DNA from: Rhizobium acidisoli
GTDB taxonomy: Bacteria > Pseudomonadota > Alphaproteobacteria > Rhizobiales > Rhizobiaceae
Direction of reading: 5' to 3'
Assembly: GCF_002531755.2 (NCBI RefSeq)
Contig: NZ_CP034999.1
Span: 248,001-312,000 of the forward strand
DNA: 64,000 bases
Shown piece after piece: positions 1 to 10,175 of this stretch. The stretch's first letter is position 1, and each line of letters begins with the position of its first letter. Position numbers and translations under genes: made by a program. Below the pieces are notes generated by a model. The model did not search any database, was not told the DNA's origin, and saw nothing but the letters and a program-made list of their open reading frames with translations.

Positions 1-1092
1 CGCAACGCAGCGCTCCAGATCGGCAAAACTCAAGCATGCGCGCCGCTCGGATGGATATTCGTCACGGTCGGCCACCGAACGGCCCGACGAGCCCGGATAG
101 CTCGCGAGAACCCCGTTGACCTTGCCCAACAGCCGTTCAACCACGCCGCCGTGATGAACCCGGCCACGATCGCGAAGGCGGATACGGATGCCGTAATCAT
201 CACAGCCTTGTTGGAATGCATGCCCCTTAAACTCCATCGCCGAGTCCGTGACGAGCAGCCGCGGCCGACCGAACATCGGCCAAGCGTGATTGAGTTGGCG
301 CGCGGTAAGCCATGTGTCTTTCGGGCACATGGCCTGGGCGAGGCATAGCGCCACAGACAGCACCGACGGCTTCTCCAAGGTGAGGCAGAAGCCGAGAATG
401 GATCGTGTCGCCACGTCCGTGATGACAGTCAAATAGGGGCGGCCGACAAACACACCAGCCCCATCGACCACCTCCACGAAATTGATATCGGTCGGCGTAT
501 GGTCGATCTGGCACACGGCGAGCGGGTGCGGAGCGTGGATATAGCCGGGCCGCGGCTTCAGCCGCAAAAGGTGCTTCGGATTGGCCGAACGCTTCTTCGC
601 GATCTCTACCGGCGAAAACAATGCCGGGATGCGCCGGGCGACCGTCACATAAGCCGGCACGGCAAGACCGGCTTCCTCGCAGCGCGCGCGGATCTCGTCG
701 ACCACGGGAGCAAGTGCGGTCGACTCGAGCGTTAGCCACTTCTCGCGAAGCGTGGCCTCGATGATCTCCTCGACCTGTTCCGGCAGTCGTTTGCGCCGAC
801 TGACGGCGGTGCGAGGCAGCAGGGCCGTTACCGTCCGATCAGCGCGATAACGGGCGAGTAGATTGTAGATTTGCCGCGAGGTGAGCCGCAGTTCAGCCGC
901 CGCGCATGTTATGGCAACCTGCCTCGGATCGTTGCCATCTAGGATCTTGTCCAACACGCGGGCGACCCGCCGCGCAGTCGACCACTGCTCGTCCGAGATG
1001 GCAGGATGTGCCGGCAAGATCCGGTCGTGCAATCGCTTTGGCACAGGTGCTTCATTGAAATCGTTAGCGGAAAATCGCCGCAGATTTAGCAC
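1..1092 (-). CDS. tniA: TniA/TnsB-like DDE transposase (3' end beyond window)
   Basis: The reading frame is open from a GTG at 1092 to the window edge (364 codons) with in-frame stops just upstream (TAG at 1101 and 1095). An N-terminal helix-turn-helix-like part (LTSRQIYNLLARYRA) precedes an RNase H-fold integrase core. The core has a first Asp in CQIDHTPTD, a second in LVTDSAMEF and a Glu in HHGGVVERLLGKV, the D,D,E set of the TniA/TnsB/Mu group. Family members are roughly 500-600 residues, so the C-terminus is missing. It reads inward from a TGTCATTT-type terminus at 1135, as tniA does in Tn402/Tn5053/Tn552-like elements; tniB and tniQ homologues would be expected left of the window. Confidence 0.85.
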   Translation of the reverse strand, partial: MLNLRRFSANDFNEAPVPKRLHDRILPAHPAISDEQWSTARRVARVLDKILDGNDPRQVAITCAAAELRLTSRQIYNLLARYRADRTVTALLPRTAVSRRKRLPEQVEEIIEATLREKWLTLESTALAPVVDEIRARCEEAGLAVPAYVTVARRIPALFSPVEIAKKRSANPKHLLRLKPRPGYIHAPHPLAVCQIDHTPTDINFVEVVDGAGVFVGRPYLTVITDVATRSILGFCLTLEKPSVLSVALCLAQAMCPKDTWLTARQLNHAWPMFGRPRLLVTDSAMEFKGHAFQQGCDDYGIRIRLRDRGRVHHGGVVERLLGKVNGVLASYPGSSGRSVADRDEYPSERRACLSFADLERCVA

Positions 1093-1097
1093 CTAAA

Positions 1098-1135
1098 CCT
1101 AACGGGCGTATGACGCTTTCCGGATTGAAATGACA
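1098..1135 (-). repeat. Terminus of a Tn402/Tn5053-like transposon
   Basis: Read on the minus strand from 1135 inward, the DNA begins TGTCATTTCAATCCGGAAAG. The TGTCATTT start is typical of Tn402/Tn5053/Tn552-family ends. It lies 43 bp upstream of the transposase start and exactly where homology to the RHE_PE00001-type gene stops. The bases AAGTA at 1136-1140 are the candidate 5-bp target duplication, whose partner lies outside the window. Confidence 0.65.
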
Positions 1136-1136
1136 A

Positions 1137-2216
1137 AGTAAAAGCCACACCGGCATCGCCCTCACGCGTTTGGACGAGCGCATCGCCCGCTCGCCGGTCG
1201 GGCAGGGCTTTATCGAGCGCACCCAATTCACGGATGCCTGCGCCTCGCTGTGGATCGACGGCGAGCTCGTCCACCTGGAAGACCTCGTCCTCCACGACCA
1301 TACACGCGATATTCGCACACCCACGCACGAACTGGCCATCGCCCGCGACGTGCTGCGCACCCGCCGGCGCATCGCCGCCCAACTCCCCGGCTGGGCGCTG
1401 TCCTCCGACGGCGTTCGTGCGCTGAGGCAGACGTCAGATGTGACGGCGGCCAGCGCAGACTCCGCTGAGGAGCCTGGCACCACCAGACGTGCGATCCCGA
1501 CCGATCCGGAAGGAGAGGTGGATGACGGTGACGACGTCGAGCACCTTCCTGGTGTCGACTATGCCGCCATCGATGCCGTGCTGGCCCGCTCGGAGGCGGC
1601 GATCGCGAAAGCAAAGACGCCCGGCCCGGCTCGGGCCAAAGATCCGATGGTCTACGATATTGATTGGAACGAGGATGAACGGCTCGACGAATGGCGCGGC
1701 GTGTTGCGCCAGGCGGAAAACCTGCCGGCCGTCCTGCAGGCCATCGTCGCCCTCGATGCCTGGAGCGAGCTTGCCGTCCTGCAGCACGCTCCCTGGCTCG
1801 GCCGATTATTAGCGGCGTCGATCCTGCGCCAATCCGCCGTCACGACAGGCGCGCATCTCGCCGCCATCAATCTTGGCCTCAAAACCATTCCAGTCGATCG
1901 GCGCCGGCATCATGATCGGGAGACCCGGTTGCTCGCTATTGCTTACGGCCTGATCGCGGGCGCCGAGCTCGGTCTGAAGGAGCATGACCGGCTGGCGTTG
2001 GCGCGCACGATGTTTGAGCGAAAGCTGGGCGGACGCCGGACGTCTTCAAAGCTGCCGGAGCTGGTCGAGCTGGTGATGGCAAAACCATTGGTGTCGGCCG
2101 GGATGGTGGCGAAGACGCTCGAGGTGACGCCGCAGGCGGCGCGGCGGATTGTTTCGGAGCTCGGCCTGAGGGAGATGACAGGGAGGGGGAGGTTTCGAGC
2201 ATGGGGGATTTTATGA
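1137..2216 (+). pseudogene. RHE_PE00001-family protein, 5'-truncated
   Basis: The frame is open from the transposon junction and matches, from memory, the rhizobial plasmid family called RHE_PE00001 (DUF1612 plus a DNA-binding HTH). Recognisable parts are [35 protein letters not shown] and the C-terminal HTH around [19 protein letters not shown]. No convincing start codon exists: the first possible one is a TTG at 1170 inside the conserved part. About 30 N-terminal residues seem to be lost to the transposon insertion. A downstream TTG could still produce a protein of about 348 residues. The function of the family is unknown; these genes often sit near small plasmid stability-like genes. Confidence 0.75.
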
Positions 2217-2857
2217 TGAAACGAGATGACACGGTGAGAGTAGGTATGAGCAATGAGAACGTAATAAATGCATCGGCGACCGCTGAGCGTCTGATGCGAG
2301 CTTACCATATCCACTGTGTCGCACCTGATCCTGATACGCTGTTTAGATTCTTAGAAGCGGCTCACAGCGCTAATGACCGGCTGAAGAAGTCAGCCGGTGT
2401 TGAATTCATCGATATTCCCGAATTTATCGCCTTAAAATGCTTGCGAAATTTCTTCCACCACCATGACGAGTTGCGCCACGTTGTGCGGGTCGTTCCGACT
2501 GCAGGCCTGCCTATTCTGACTGATCTGCTATTTATGTGCCTCGCGCCGCGGGACCTGATCAATGAGGCAATAGTCCAAGCGCCAGATCGTTTCAGAGCGC
2601 AAACACAAGCGGCATGTGACTTCGCTTTTCATTGGTACGGCACGACGGTGAATATCAATCCTTGTCTTTTCAACTTCGTGGTTCACGCATACGAGCGGCT
2701 CGTGGAGGCAAGCATTCCGATCTCGGGCGATGAAGCAGATGAATATCGACGAAGCTATGATTTCGAGGCGCAGGCGGGGCAATCTCACTTCGTCGACGGT
2801 CGCATTTCAACGACGGCTGGCAGCCTTGATGATCTCCTTTCAGAAATCATGAGTTAG
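2201..2857 (+). CDS. Hypothetical protein, 218 aa
   Basis: The ATG at 2201 overlaps the end of the upstream frame and follows a GGGGGAGG-rich stretch; an alternative ATG at 2246 has GAGAGTAGG just upstream. The protein is soluble-looking, with no signal peptide or membrane segment. It contains a His-rich patch ([15 protein letters not shown]) and a Cys/Trp-containing centre ([14 protein letters not shown]). Base composition is visibly more AT-rich than that of the neighbouring RHE_PE00001 gene. I do not recognise a family. Its position between that gene and the methyltransferase cluster suggests accessory cargo. Confidence 0.6.
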   Translation: MGDFMMKRDDTVRVGMSNENVINASATAERLMRAYHIHCVAPDPDTLFRFLEAAHSANDRLKKSAGVEFIDIPEFIALKCLRNFFHHHDELRHVVRVVPTAGLPILTDLLFMCLAPRDLINEAIVQAPDRFRAQTQAACDFAFHWYGTTVNINPCLFNFVVHAYERLVEASIPISGDEADEYRRSYDFEAQAGQSHFVDGRISTTAGSLDDLLSEIMS

Positions 2858-3019
2858 TTTCATCGCGCAGCGCAGTTACTAACTGCACGATGCCTCGGCG
2901 TCCTTGAACGGTGGGTTTTTATAACAACTCAAGCCGCCGTTTGATGGTCACTGACAGTTGTCCCGGTTGATAGACCATGAAAACATGGTATCATGATTTC
3001 TTTAAATGAGGAGGGGCCG

Positions 3020-3208
3020 ATGCGAACTACGACACCGGACGGGGAAGAGAACCTTCAAGTGACGGTCCCAAGCGTAACGAAGAAAAGCCTCAAGATTAGA
3101 GCTGCGGAAAGCGGAGATTCGATGCGAGTAATCGTCCTTCGGGCATTGGCGGAGGCCGGCATCCAAGTGCCGGATGGGGAGTTGCAGGATCGGAGGAAGA
3201 GGAAATGA
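3020..3208 (+). CDS. Small ribbon-helix-helix-like protein, 62 aa
   Basis: The ATG at 3020 follows GAGGAGGGG, a strong ribosome binding site, and is preferred over the ATG at 2993. The core NLQVTVPSVTKKSLKIRAAES followed by SMRVIVLRALAEAGIQVP has the beta-strand/helix/helix pattern of RHH proteins of the ParG/CopG-antitoxin type. Its last codons overlap the ATG of the methyltransferase gene (3205), so the two are translationally coupled. By position it may be a transcriptional controller of the modification operon, analogous to the C proteins of restriction-modification systems; the alternative is a plasmid-stability antitoxin. Role inferred only. Confidence 0.6.
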   Translation: MRTTTPDGEENLQVTVPSVTKKSLKIRAAESGDSMRVIVLRALAEAGIQVPDGELQDRRKRK

Positions 3209-4302
3209 TTCAGGGCGCAACAGCCGGTGATCAAATACAAGCCCAACCGACAATAGATCAGGCAGGCCCCGTCGCATCTGTAGTCGATCTTTTTTGTGGG
3301 GCAGGCGGTCTGTCTCATGGTTTCTATCAGGAAGGCTTCAGGATCGTCGGTGGCGTCGATTTCGATGAAAACTGCCGATACGCCTTCGAGGCGAACAATG
3401 ATGCTCCTTTCATCCGGCGAGATGTCGCCAAGCTCACTGCGCGTGAAATCGATAGCTTGTTCCTGTCAGGGCGGCCGCGGGTCCTGATCGGTTGCGCTCC
3501 GTGTCAGCCCTTCTCGACCTATAATCAGAAGAATGATGATCCAAAGTGGGAATTGCTCTCGCAGTTCGCCAAGCTGATCGACCAGGTTCGTCCTGACGTC
3601 GTTTCCATGGAGAACGTCCCCCGCCTTTTGGACTTCAAAGACGGGCAACTCTTCAACGACTTCGTCGCAACGCTGCGCAATGCGGACTATGATGTCGTCT
3701 GGAAGGTCTTGTATGGCCCAGACTTTGGGATGGCCCAGACACGGTCCCGATTAGTTCTCTTGGCCTCGAGGCTTGGAAAGATTGAACTACCTGTGCCGAC
3801 CCACATTGATGGCTATCGGACTGTCCGGGACGAAATTGGGGATTTGCCGGCACTCACGCATGGCAGTGTCGATCCGACCGACCATTTGCATTGTGCAAGC
3901 CGGTTGTCTGAAATTAACGTCAAGCGTATCGAAGCATCAAGGCCTGGCGGCACTTGGCGCGATTGGCCGAAGGAGCTTGTCGCTCGTTGCCATACAACGA
4001 CAACAGGCAAGGGGTATTCGTCTGTCTACGGCCGCATGACATGGGATTCTCCATCGCCAACGATAACCACGCAGTTCTTCGGGTTCGGAAACGGTAGGTT
4101 CGGACACCCTGAACAGGAGCGCGCCCTCTCGTTGCGCGAAGGCGCTATGCTTCAGGGTTTTCCTCGTGACTACGAGTTTGCCCCTCCGGGTGATCGTATC
4201 CACTTCAAGGCAGTTGGGCGCCTGATTGGAAACGCTGTGCCCGTAAAACTCGCAAATGCGATCGCTAAGGCCGTCAAATTACATTTAGGGCAATACGAAT
4301 GA
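3205..4302 (+). CDS. dcm: DNA cytosine-5 methyltransferase
   Basis: This is a 365-residue C5-methyltransferase of usual length. Motif I (DLFCGAGG, residues 28-35) binds AdoMet. Motif IV GCAPCQPFS carries the catalytic Cys100. Motif VI (ENVPR) and motif VIII (QTRSRLVLLAS) follow, and motifs IX-X end in GFPRDYEF and IGNAVPVKLANAI. The variable target-recognition region lies roughly at residues 220-280. The start overlaps the RHH-like gene, and the stop overlaps the next start (ATGA at 4299), so the three genes form one translational unit. A Vsr mismatch nuclease about 6.5 kb away would repair the T:G mismatches left by deamination of its product. The recognition sequence cannot be deduced. Confidence 0.93.
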   Translation: MIQGATAGDQIQAQPTIDQAGPVASVVDLFCGAGGLSHGFYQEGFRIVGGVDFDENCRYAFEANNDAPFIRRDVAKLTAREIDSLFLSGRPRVLIGCAPCQPFSTYNQKNDDPKWELLSQFAKLIDQVRPDVVSMENVPRLLDFKDGQLFNDFVATLRNADYDVVWKVLYGPDFGMAQTRSRLVLLASRLGKIELPVPTHIDGYRTVRDEIGDLPALTHGSVDPTDHLHCASRLSEINVKRIEASRPGGTWRDWPKELVARCHTTTTGKGYSSVYGRMTWDSPSPTITTQFFGFGNGRFGHPEQERALSLREGAMLQGFPRDYEFAPPGDRIHFKAVGRLIGNAVPVKLANAIAKAVKLHLGQYE

Positions 4303-6296
4303 CCATTCCCCGCAAGCTCGTCATGCGCATAAGTCTCAACGCGCTCGAACATTTAGGGATCAATCTTTATAGCAACATTCCAGCCGTCCTTTCAGAAGTC
4401 GTTGCAAATGCCTGGGATGCTGATGCGGAAGAGGTCACCGTCATCATCGACAAGGCCGCGGAAACGATCACGATTGAGGATGACGGAACGGGGATGGACC
4501 GTGATGGCGTAATTGATCGTTTTCTGACCGTTGGCTTCAAGCGCCGGGACGAACTCGGAGAGGAAACGGCGTCGGGGCGACGGCCGATGGGCCGAAAGGG
4601 GATCGGAAAACTTTCGATCTTTTCAATTGCCCAAGTCGCTGAAGTTTACACGACGGTCAACGGTCAGAACACGGCTTTTAGTATGGACCGAGAAGTGATC
4701 AGAAAGGCAATTGCCGGAAAAGGTCAGCAGGAATATGAACCGACAGAATTGACGACCTGGCCAGCAGGCCTGACGAAAGGTACTCGGATCGTCCTGTCGA
4801 AAATCTCCAAATCACTGTCGGGGATGACTGTGGAGGGTTTGAAGCGCCGGGTGGCGCGTCGCTTTTCGGTAATCGGTCCCAAGCACAATTTCAAAGTGAA
4901 AGTAAACGGTAGCGAGATCGGTCCTGAAGATCGCGCTTACCACAACTCTCTTCAGTATATCTGGACCTACGGCGATCAGAGTGAGTTCGTCAGTCAGTGC
5001 AAGAAGTTGGAGCGCCCAGCAGAGGCGCGACTTGCAAACATATCGGTTGAGCTGAAGAAGGCCGGCCTTACACTTACGGGATGGCTTGGGAGCGTCGCAA
5101 AGCCAGACCAATTGAAGGACGAGGAAGGCGATAATCTAAACCGCCTGGCGATCTTCATGCGCGGTAAGATGGCGCAGGAAGACATCTTGGACGAATTTGG
5201 CCAAAAAGAGATTTATGCGGACTACCTAATTGGGGAGCTTCACTGTGAAGAACTAGACTTGGATGACCATGGCGATATCGCCACCAGTAGCCGCCAATCG
5301 CTTAAAGAGGACGATCCAAGATTTGAAGCTCTTCGGAAAGTCGTCCTTTCCGAGTTGCGATATATAGCGAGCAAGTGGAGCGACTGGAGACGATCAGATG
5401 GAGCAAAAGCTGCAGCTGGCGTCCCTGCCGTGGCCACATGGCTTAATGGACTGCAGGGAGACACGAAGAAGAAGGCTGAACGCTGGATAGGACGCCTGAA
5501 TACGATTAGGGCGAACGATGAGGGCGATAGGCGCGAACTGTTGAAAGCATCAATCCTCGCGTTCGAAAGCTATCGCCGCCGTGAAGACTTAGACCGGTTA
5601 GATACGATCAGCGACTCCAATCTTGCTGAGATACTTCCGATCTTCGAAAGCATTGATGATCTTGAGGTCAGTTATTATGGCCAAATTGTCCGGGGACGTG
5701 TGAAAGTCATTGAGACGCTCCAGAAGAAGGTCAATGACAACGAGAAGGAAAAGCTTCTACAAGCTTACGTGTTTGAGCACTTGTGGCTACTCGATCCGTC
5801 TTGGGAGCGGGCAAAAGGAAGCGAACATGTGGAAACACTCGTTCAGACCTACCTCGCTTCGAACACCGCGTCTCTGACCGCGAAAGAGAAGAAGGGCCGC
5901 ATCGACATTGGCTATCGGACCGCGACAGGTAAGCACATCATCGTCGAAATGAAACGGGCCGATGTCGCAACTCCGCTCGATACACTAGTAGCTCAAGTCC
6001 GAAAATATCGCGACGGAGCCAGAAAGGTTCTGGCGACTACCCAAAACAAAGGCTGGCCGATTGAGATAGTTTGCCTCGTCGGCAAGGCGCCACCAGAATA
6101 TTACGATGTTGACGGTACCGGTCCACAAGGTGTTGAATCGGCGTTGGCGGGCGTAAATGCCCGAATCGTCTTCTACAATCAGTTGCTGGAGAATGCTCAA
6201 CGATCCTACGCAGATTATCTGGAAGCACATGAGAAGCTTGATAATCTCTGGGGCGTGTTCAACGCTATTGATGATTTTTCTACATCCAGTGAGTGA
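4299..6296 (+). CDS. MORC-like GHKL ATPase with C-terminal PD-(D/E)XK nuclease domain
   Basis: 665 residues. The N-terminal GHKL (Hsp90/MutL/MORC) ATPase shows the N-box EVVANAWDAD (E33, N37, D40), the G1 box DDGTGM (61-66) and the G2 loop GRKGIGK (98-104). A long helical middle follows. Near the C-terminus D536 (RIDIGY) and E550-x-K552 (IVEMKR), followed by QVRKYRDGARKV, form a PD-(D/E)XK nuclease signature. Prokaryotic MORC-like ATPases linked to restriction-modification genes are a published class, and 4-nt overlap with the methyltransferase supports a restriction role. I infer an ATP-driven clamp or switch controlling DNA cleavage at unmodified sites. It could instead be a nickase or a repair partner. 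Confidence 0.8.
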   Translation: MTIPRKLVMRISLNALEHLGINLYSNIPAVLSEVVANAWDADAEEVTVIIDKAAETITIEDDGTGMDRDGVIDRFLTVGFKRRDELGEETASGRRPMGRKGIGKLSIFSIAQVAEVYTTVNGQNTAFSMDREVIRKAIAGKGQQEYEPTELTTWPAGLTKGTRIVLSKISKSLSGMTVEGLKRRVARRFSVIGPKHNFKVKVNGSEIGPEDRAYHNSLQYIWTYGDQSEFVSQCKKLERPAEARLANISVELKKAGLTLTGWLGSVAKPDQLKDEEGDNLNRLAIFMRGKMAQEDILDEFGQKEIYADYLIGELHCEELDLDDHGDIATSSRQSLKEDDPRFEALRKVVLSELRYIASKWSDWRRSDGAKAAAGVPAVATWLNGLQGDTKKKAERWIGRLNTIRANDEGDRRELLKASILAFESYRRREDLDRLDTISDSNLAEILPIFESIDDLEVSYYGQIVRGRVKVIETLQKKVNDNEKEKLLQAYVFEHLWLLDPSWERAKGSEHVETLVQTYLASNTASLTAKEKKGRIDIGYRTATGKHIIVEMKRADVATPLDTLVAQVRKYRDGARKVLATTQNKGWPIEIVCLVGKAPPEYYDVDGTGPQGVESALAGVNARIVFYNQLLENAQRSYADYLEAHEKLDNLWGVFNAIDDFSTSSE

Positions 6297-6356
6297 AATT
6301 GACCCGAATTTCCCTGAGCGTCATGTTGACCTGAAACTGCCTGTGGGAGGCCGGAG

Positions 6357-7178
6357 ATGGCGCACACCTTTACTACATTGCGTCATCCGGTTGAGAAGCT
6401 CTTGGAGGCCGAGCACTTTCTAGCACGTCTGGTGCAGGCTGACGGGATCGTCTTTCAATTCGAACTTAACGCGTTCCTGTCGGCCTGTCGCAGTGTTACC
6501 TTCCTACTGCAGTCCGCGTTTTCTGAAGTTCCCGGCTTTTTGGAGTGGTATGAGCAGCGCCGCGTCGAAATGGCCGCGGACAAGGCGATGGTATTTTTCC
6601 TGAAACTACGAAACCTTTCCCAAAAGGCGGGCCCCGTCTCTTATGTAGGTGGGGGTCGCCTCAATGGCGGCTGGACCTACAGATTTGTTCATGGCTCGGA
6701 GCGTGTCCCTGAAGAATTGCATAATAGGGACATCTGTAGCTGCTGCGCCGAGCAACTTCGTAAGGTTGCTGGCGTGGTTGCCGATTGCGCCAACACCTTC
6801 CCGTTCTACTCATGCCCCGCTGCTGCCTTTACCATCGAAGGGATGGCGTACCTCAGATACACCATGCATGACGCGGAGCGGGCGATTGGCGTGCCTGTGG
6901 GATATAGCGATGTGGTGGGCTTCGGCCCGGATTTGAAGCTGCACTATTTGAAGCGCGAGCTTGAGCCACTCGACCGTACGACCTTAATCCGCATGGCTGC
7001 CGGCGAATTCAGGTACGGGGCTGAACAGTTGGTATTTCCGGACATACAAGGACGCGATTTGGCCGACGATTTGGCCGCGCTCGTCGATCCAAGAGATCCT
7101 GATGGCGGCGACATGCGCACGATTTTTCTAAGGGCCATGGGCGCACGCATTGATCGGCAAAGCTCGGACGACGCTTGA
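6357..7178 (+). CDS. HEPN-like hypothetical protein, 273 aa
   Basis: The ATG at 6357 follows GGGAGGCCGGAG and lies 60 bp after the ATPase gene on the same strand. The N-terminal 100 residues look helical (FLSACRSVTFLLQSAF, then FLEWYEQRRVEM) and contain R85-N86-L-S-Q-K, which resembles a degenerate HEPN RNxxxH motif. A Cys pair (ICSCCAEQL) and a mixed C-terminal part follow. HEPN proteins are often RNases or their partners in toxin-antitoxin and defence loci; here the usual His is not obvious. Its neighbours, a nuclease-fused ATPase and a PIN gene, suggest an effector or regulator of the same system. The family assignment is tentative. Confidence 0.5.
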   Translation: MAHTFTTLRHPVEKLLEAEHFLARLVQADGIVFQFELNAFLSACRSVTFLLQSAFSEVPGFLEWYEQRRVEMAADKAMVFFLKLRNLSQKAGPVSYVGGGRLNGGWTYRFVHGSERVPEELHNRDICSCCAEQLRKVAGVVADCANTFPFYSCPAAAFTIEGMAYLRYTMHDAERAIGVPVGYSDVVGFGPDLKLHYLKRELEPLDRTTLIRMAAGEFRYGAEQLVFPDIQGRDLADDLAALVDPRDPDGGDMRTIFLRAMGARIDRQSSDDA

Positions 7179-7822
7179 TCCTGGGATCTCGTCGCGCGAT
7201 CCGACGCCTATCAGTTTGAGTATAGTGATGCGGCACCGTAGCGTGAGAAGGACAATGCTGTTTTTGGAGGGTTCGATTGGTGCAGCGCGTAATTGTCGAC
7301 AGCAACATGCTCCAAGAGCCGGGCTTGCGCGCCTACTTCCTGGCAGCACCCGATAATTTGGTGGTGATGCCGGATTTTCTCTGGGCTGAAATCTACAAGC
7401 AGCAATCAATCATGAGCCTAGCGTCCGCTTTCTCGGTGATCCGCGACTTTCCGGATCGTCTCGTCGGCCTGCGATCGGCGAGCGAGTTGGCGTGCCTGGA
7501 TCCTAGGAGCGCTGATCTCGTCGAACGGATGCTTTATCAAGACGTGCCGGATAAGATGCGATCGACCTTTGAGGCCATAGTCCTTGCTGAGCAGGGCGAG
7601 GATTGGGTCTTGAAGCAATTGGCGGAGCGTTGGTCGGCGGCTTCTGCGAACATGGATGGGATGCTCGAAGGTGCGGAAGATATCGTCCAATCGCTTCCCG
7701 AAATTGCGGACATCTTCACCGCGGAAGAGAAGCGCCGCTGTCGGACGAGTTCCAAATATACCTTGGAGATGATGGAGAAAATTTTTGGAGCCGCTGACCA
7801 GCTTTACGAAGAATTTATAGGT

Positions 7823-7829
7823 AGGTACG
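7823..7829. repeat. Target site duplication of the IS21 element (left copy)
   Basis: AGGTACG here is repeated exactly at 10314-10320, immediately outside the other end of the element. A 7-bp duplication lies within the 4-8 bp range usual for IS21-family insertions. Confidence 0.85.
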
Positions 7830-7941
7830 TGTGTTTAAGCATGGAATGTTGACCCCTCTGGCGGGGTGATACTTATCCAATTTTGACCCCCCTTGGATTT
7901 CATCCGACCATCCGGCTTTTGCCAGTGGATGGGGTGGGGAG

Positions 7942-9441
7942 TTGAAGAGAGTGGATACGATTGCCCGTGTCCGACGAGCCTTCCATGTTCAGGGCTGGTC
8001 GGTGAAGAAGATCACCAGAGAGCTGAATGTTTCGCGTAATACGGTTCGCAAAATCCTGCGTTCTGATGCGACTGATTTTGTCTACAAACGAGAACATCAA
8101 CCGTTGCCCAGGATCGGAGCCTGGAAGGGTGATATTGAACGGTTCCTCATTGCCAACGAAGGCAAGGCATCGCGCGAACGGCTGACGCTGATCCGGATTT
8201 ACGAGGAGGTTCGGGCACTCGGCTACGACGGCAGTTATGACGCGATCCGGCGATATGCCAAGACCTGGGCGAAGAACCGGGGAGCCGTGACGGCGGAAGC
8301 CTATGTGCCCCTCTATTACGCGCCGGGCGAAGCCTACCAGTTCGACTGGAGCCACGAGATCATTCTGATCAACGGGGTGACTACGACCGTGAAGGTCGCG
8401 CATGTCCGGCTCTGCCACAGCCGGATGATGTTCGCCCGAGCCTATATGCGTGAGAGCCAGGAGATGGTGTTCGATGCCCATGACAAGGCCTTCGCCTTCT
8501 TCCGTGGCACCTGTACGCGCGGCATCTACGATAACATGAAGACTGCGGTCGAGGCGGTGTTCGTCGGCAAGGAGCGACAATACAATCGCCGCTTCCTGCA
8601 GATGTGTAGCCACTATCTGGTCCATCCCGTTGCCTGCACGCCCGCATCCGGATGGGAGAAGGGACAGGTCGAGAACCAGGTCGGACTGGTTCGAGAACGC
8701 TTCTTCACACCACGTCTTCGGGTTAAAAGCCTGGAAGAGCTGAACGTCTGGCTGCTCGATAAGTGCATCGCTTACGCCAAGGCACACCGTCATCCTGAAC
8801 AGACCGAGCGAATGATCTGGCAGGTGTTCGAGGAGGAACGCGGCAGCCTCGTGCATTACGTCGGGCCGTTCGATGGTTTCCACAGCGTCCCGGCCTCGGT
8901 GTCGAAGACCTGCACGGTCCGTTTCGACAACAACAAATACTCCGTCCTCTCGACTGCGGTCGGCCGCCCTGTTGAGGTTCACGCCTATGCCGAGAAGATC
9001 GTCATCAGGCAGGACGGCGTGAACGTCGGTGAGCATCCGCGTTGCTTTGGCCGTGGCGAGACGATCTACGATCCCTGGCATTATGTACCCGTTCTGGCTC
9101 GCAAACCCGGCGCTTTGCGCAATGGTGCGCCGTTCAGGGACTGGGTGTTGCCAGCGGCGATGGAGAAGGTCCGCAAGCGCCTGAAGAGCGTCCACGACGG
9201 TGATCGGCAAATGGTCACAATCCTTGCATGCGTTCCCACCGATGGTCTGACGGCCGTCGATGCGGCCTGTCAGGAGGCGCTGGACCAAGGCGTCTGCTCG
9301 GCCTCGGTGATCATCAACATTCTGGCTCGTAGTCGTGACCCGGCTCCGGCCGCAACCCTGCAAACCCCGGATGCGCTTCGATTGACCCATGAACCGGTCG
9401 CCGACTGCGCACGCTATGACAGCCTCAGGAGGGCAAGCTGA
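7942..9441 (+). CDS. istA: IS21-family transposase IstA
   Basis: 499 residues, starting at a TTG (7942; GTG 7951 is an alternative). An N-terminal HTH ([21 protein letters not shown]) is followed by a DDE integrase core with Asp in YQFDWSHE, Asp in [10 protein letters not shown] and Glu in [12 protein letters not shown], then the C-terminal end-binding region ([17 protein letters not shown]). It carries out strand transfer together with IstB. The stop overlaps the ATG of istB (TGATG at 9439-9443), as is usual for this family. Confidence 0.95.
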   Translation: MKRVDTIARVRRAFHVQGWSVKKITRELNVSRNTVRKILRSDATDFVYKREHQPLPRIGAWKGDIERFLIANEGKASRERLTLIRIYEEVRALGYDGSYDAIRRYAKTWAKNRGAVTAEAYVPLYYAPGEAYQFDWSHEIILINGVTTTVKVAHVRLCHSRMMFARAYMRESQEMVFDAHDKAFAFFRGTCTRGIYDNMKTAVEAVFVGKERQYNRRFLQMCSHYLVHPVACTPASGWEKGQVENQVGLVRERFFTPRLRVKSLEELNVWLLDKCIAYAKAHRHPEQTERMIWQVFEEERGSLVHYVGPFDGFHSVPASVSKTCTVRFDNNKYSVLSTAVGRPVEVHAYAEKIVIRQDGVNVGEHPRCFGRGETIYDPWHYVPVLARKPGALRNGAPFRDWVLPAAMEKVRKRLKSVHDGDRQMVTILACVPTDGLTAVDAACQEALDQGVCSASVIINILARSRDPAPAATLQTPDALRLTHEPVADCARYDSLRRAS

Positions 9442-10175
9442 TGGAACGCACACAGGTTCTCGAACTGATGAGCACGCTGAAGCTCTATGGAATGCGCAGC
9501 GCCTACGACGAGGTCATGGGCAACGGCATCAAACGGCAGCACGAACCGCCGCGCATTGTCGGTGATCTCTTGCAGTCGGAGATCGCCGAGAAGCAGGCCC
9601 GCTCCATTCGCTACCAACTCAGCATCGCCAAGCTGCCCCTCGCTAAGGACATCGACGATTTCGACTTCACCGATACGCCGGTCAATGAATCCCTGGTGCG
9701 GGAGCTGGCTACCGGCACCTTCGTCGCCGATCAGCGTAACGTCGTCCTCGTCGGCGGCACGGGAACCGGAAAGAGCCATCTCGCCATCGCGATTGCCCGT
9801 GCACTGATCCGCAACGGAACACGCGGGCGCTTCTTCAACGTCGTCGATCTGGTCAATCGGCTGGAAACGGAAACGCGCAGCGGCAAGCAAGGGCGGACGG
9901 CCGACTATCTCAATCGTCTCGACTTCATCATCCTCGACGAACTCGGATACCTGCCATTTGCCCTGGCCGGCGGCCAACTCCTATTCCATCTGATCAGCAG
10001 GCTCTACGAGCGCACGTCGATCATTGTCACCACGAACCTGGCGTTCGGTGAATGGCCGACGGTGTTCGGCGATGCCAAGATGACGACGGCACTTCTCGAC
10101 CGCCTGACGCACCATTGTGAGATCGTCGAGACCGGAAACGAATCCTGGCGCTTCAAGAACCGCTCTCAAAGCTAA
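9441..10175 (+). CDS. istB: IS21-family helper ATPase IstB
   Basis: 244 residues of the DnaC-like AAA+ group, the usual length. The N-terminal region ([19 protein letters not shown]) contacts the transposase. Walker A is [16 protein letters not shown], Walker B is [12 protein letters not shown], and the sensor region is [13 protein letters not shown]. IstB selects target DNA and activates IstA. The start overlaps the istA stop. Confidence 0.95.
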   Translation: MERTQVLELMSTLKLYGMRSAYDEVMGNGIKRQHEPPRIVGDLLQSEIAEKQARSIRYQLSIAKLPLAKDIDDFDFTDTPVNESLVRELATGTFVADQRNVVLVGGTGTGKSHLAIAIARALIRNGTRGRFFNVVDLVNRLETETRSGKQGRTADYLNRLDFIILDELGYLPFALAGGQLLFHLISRLYERTSIIVTTNLAFGEWPTVFGDAKMTTALLDRLTHHCEIVETGNESWRFKNRSQS

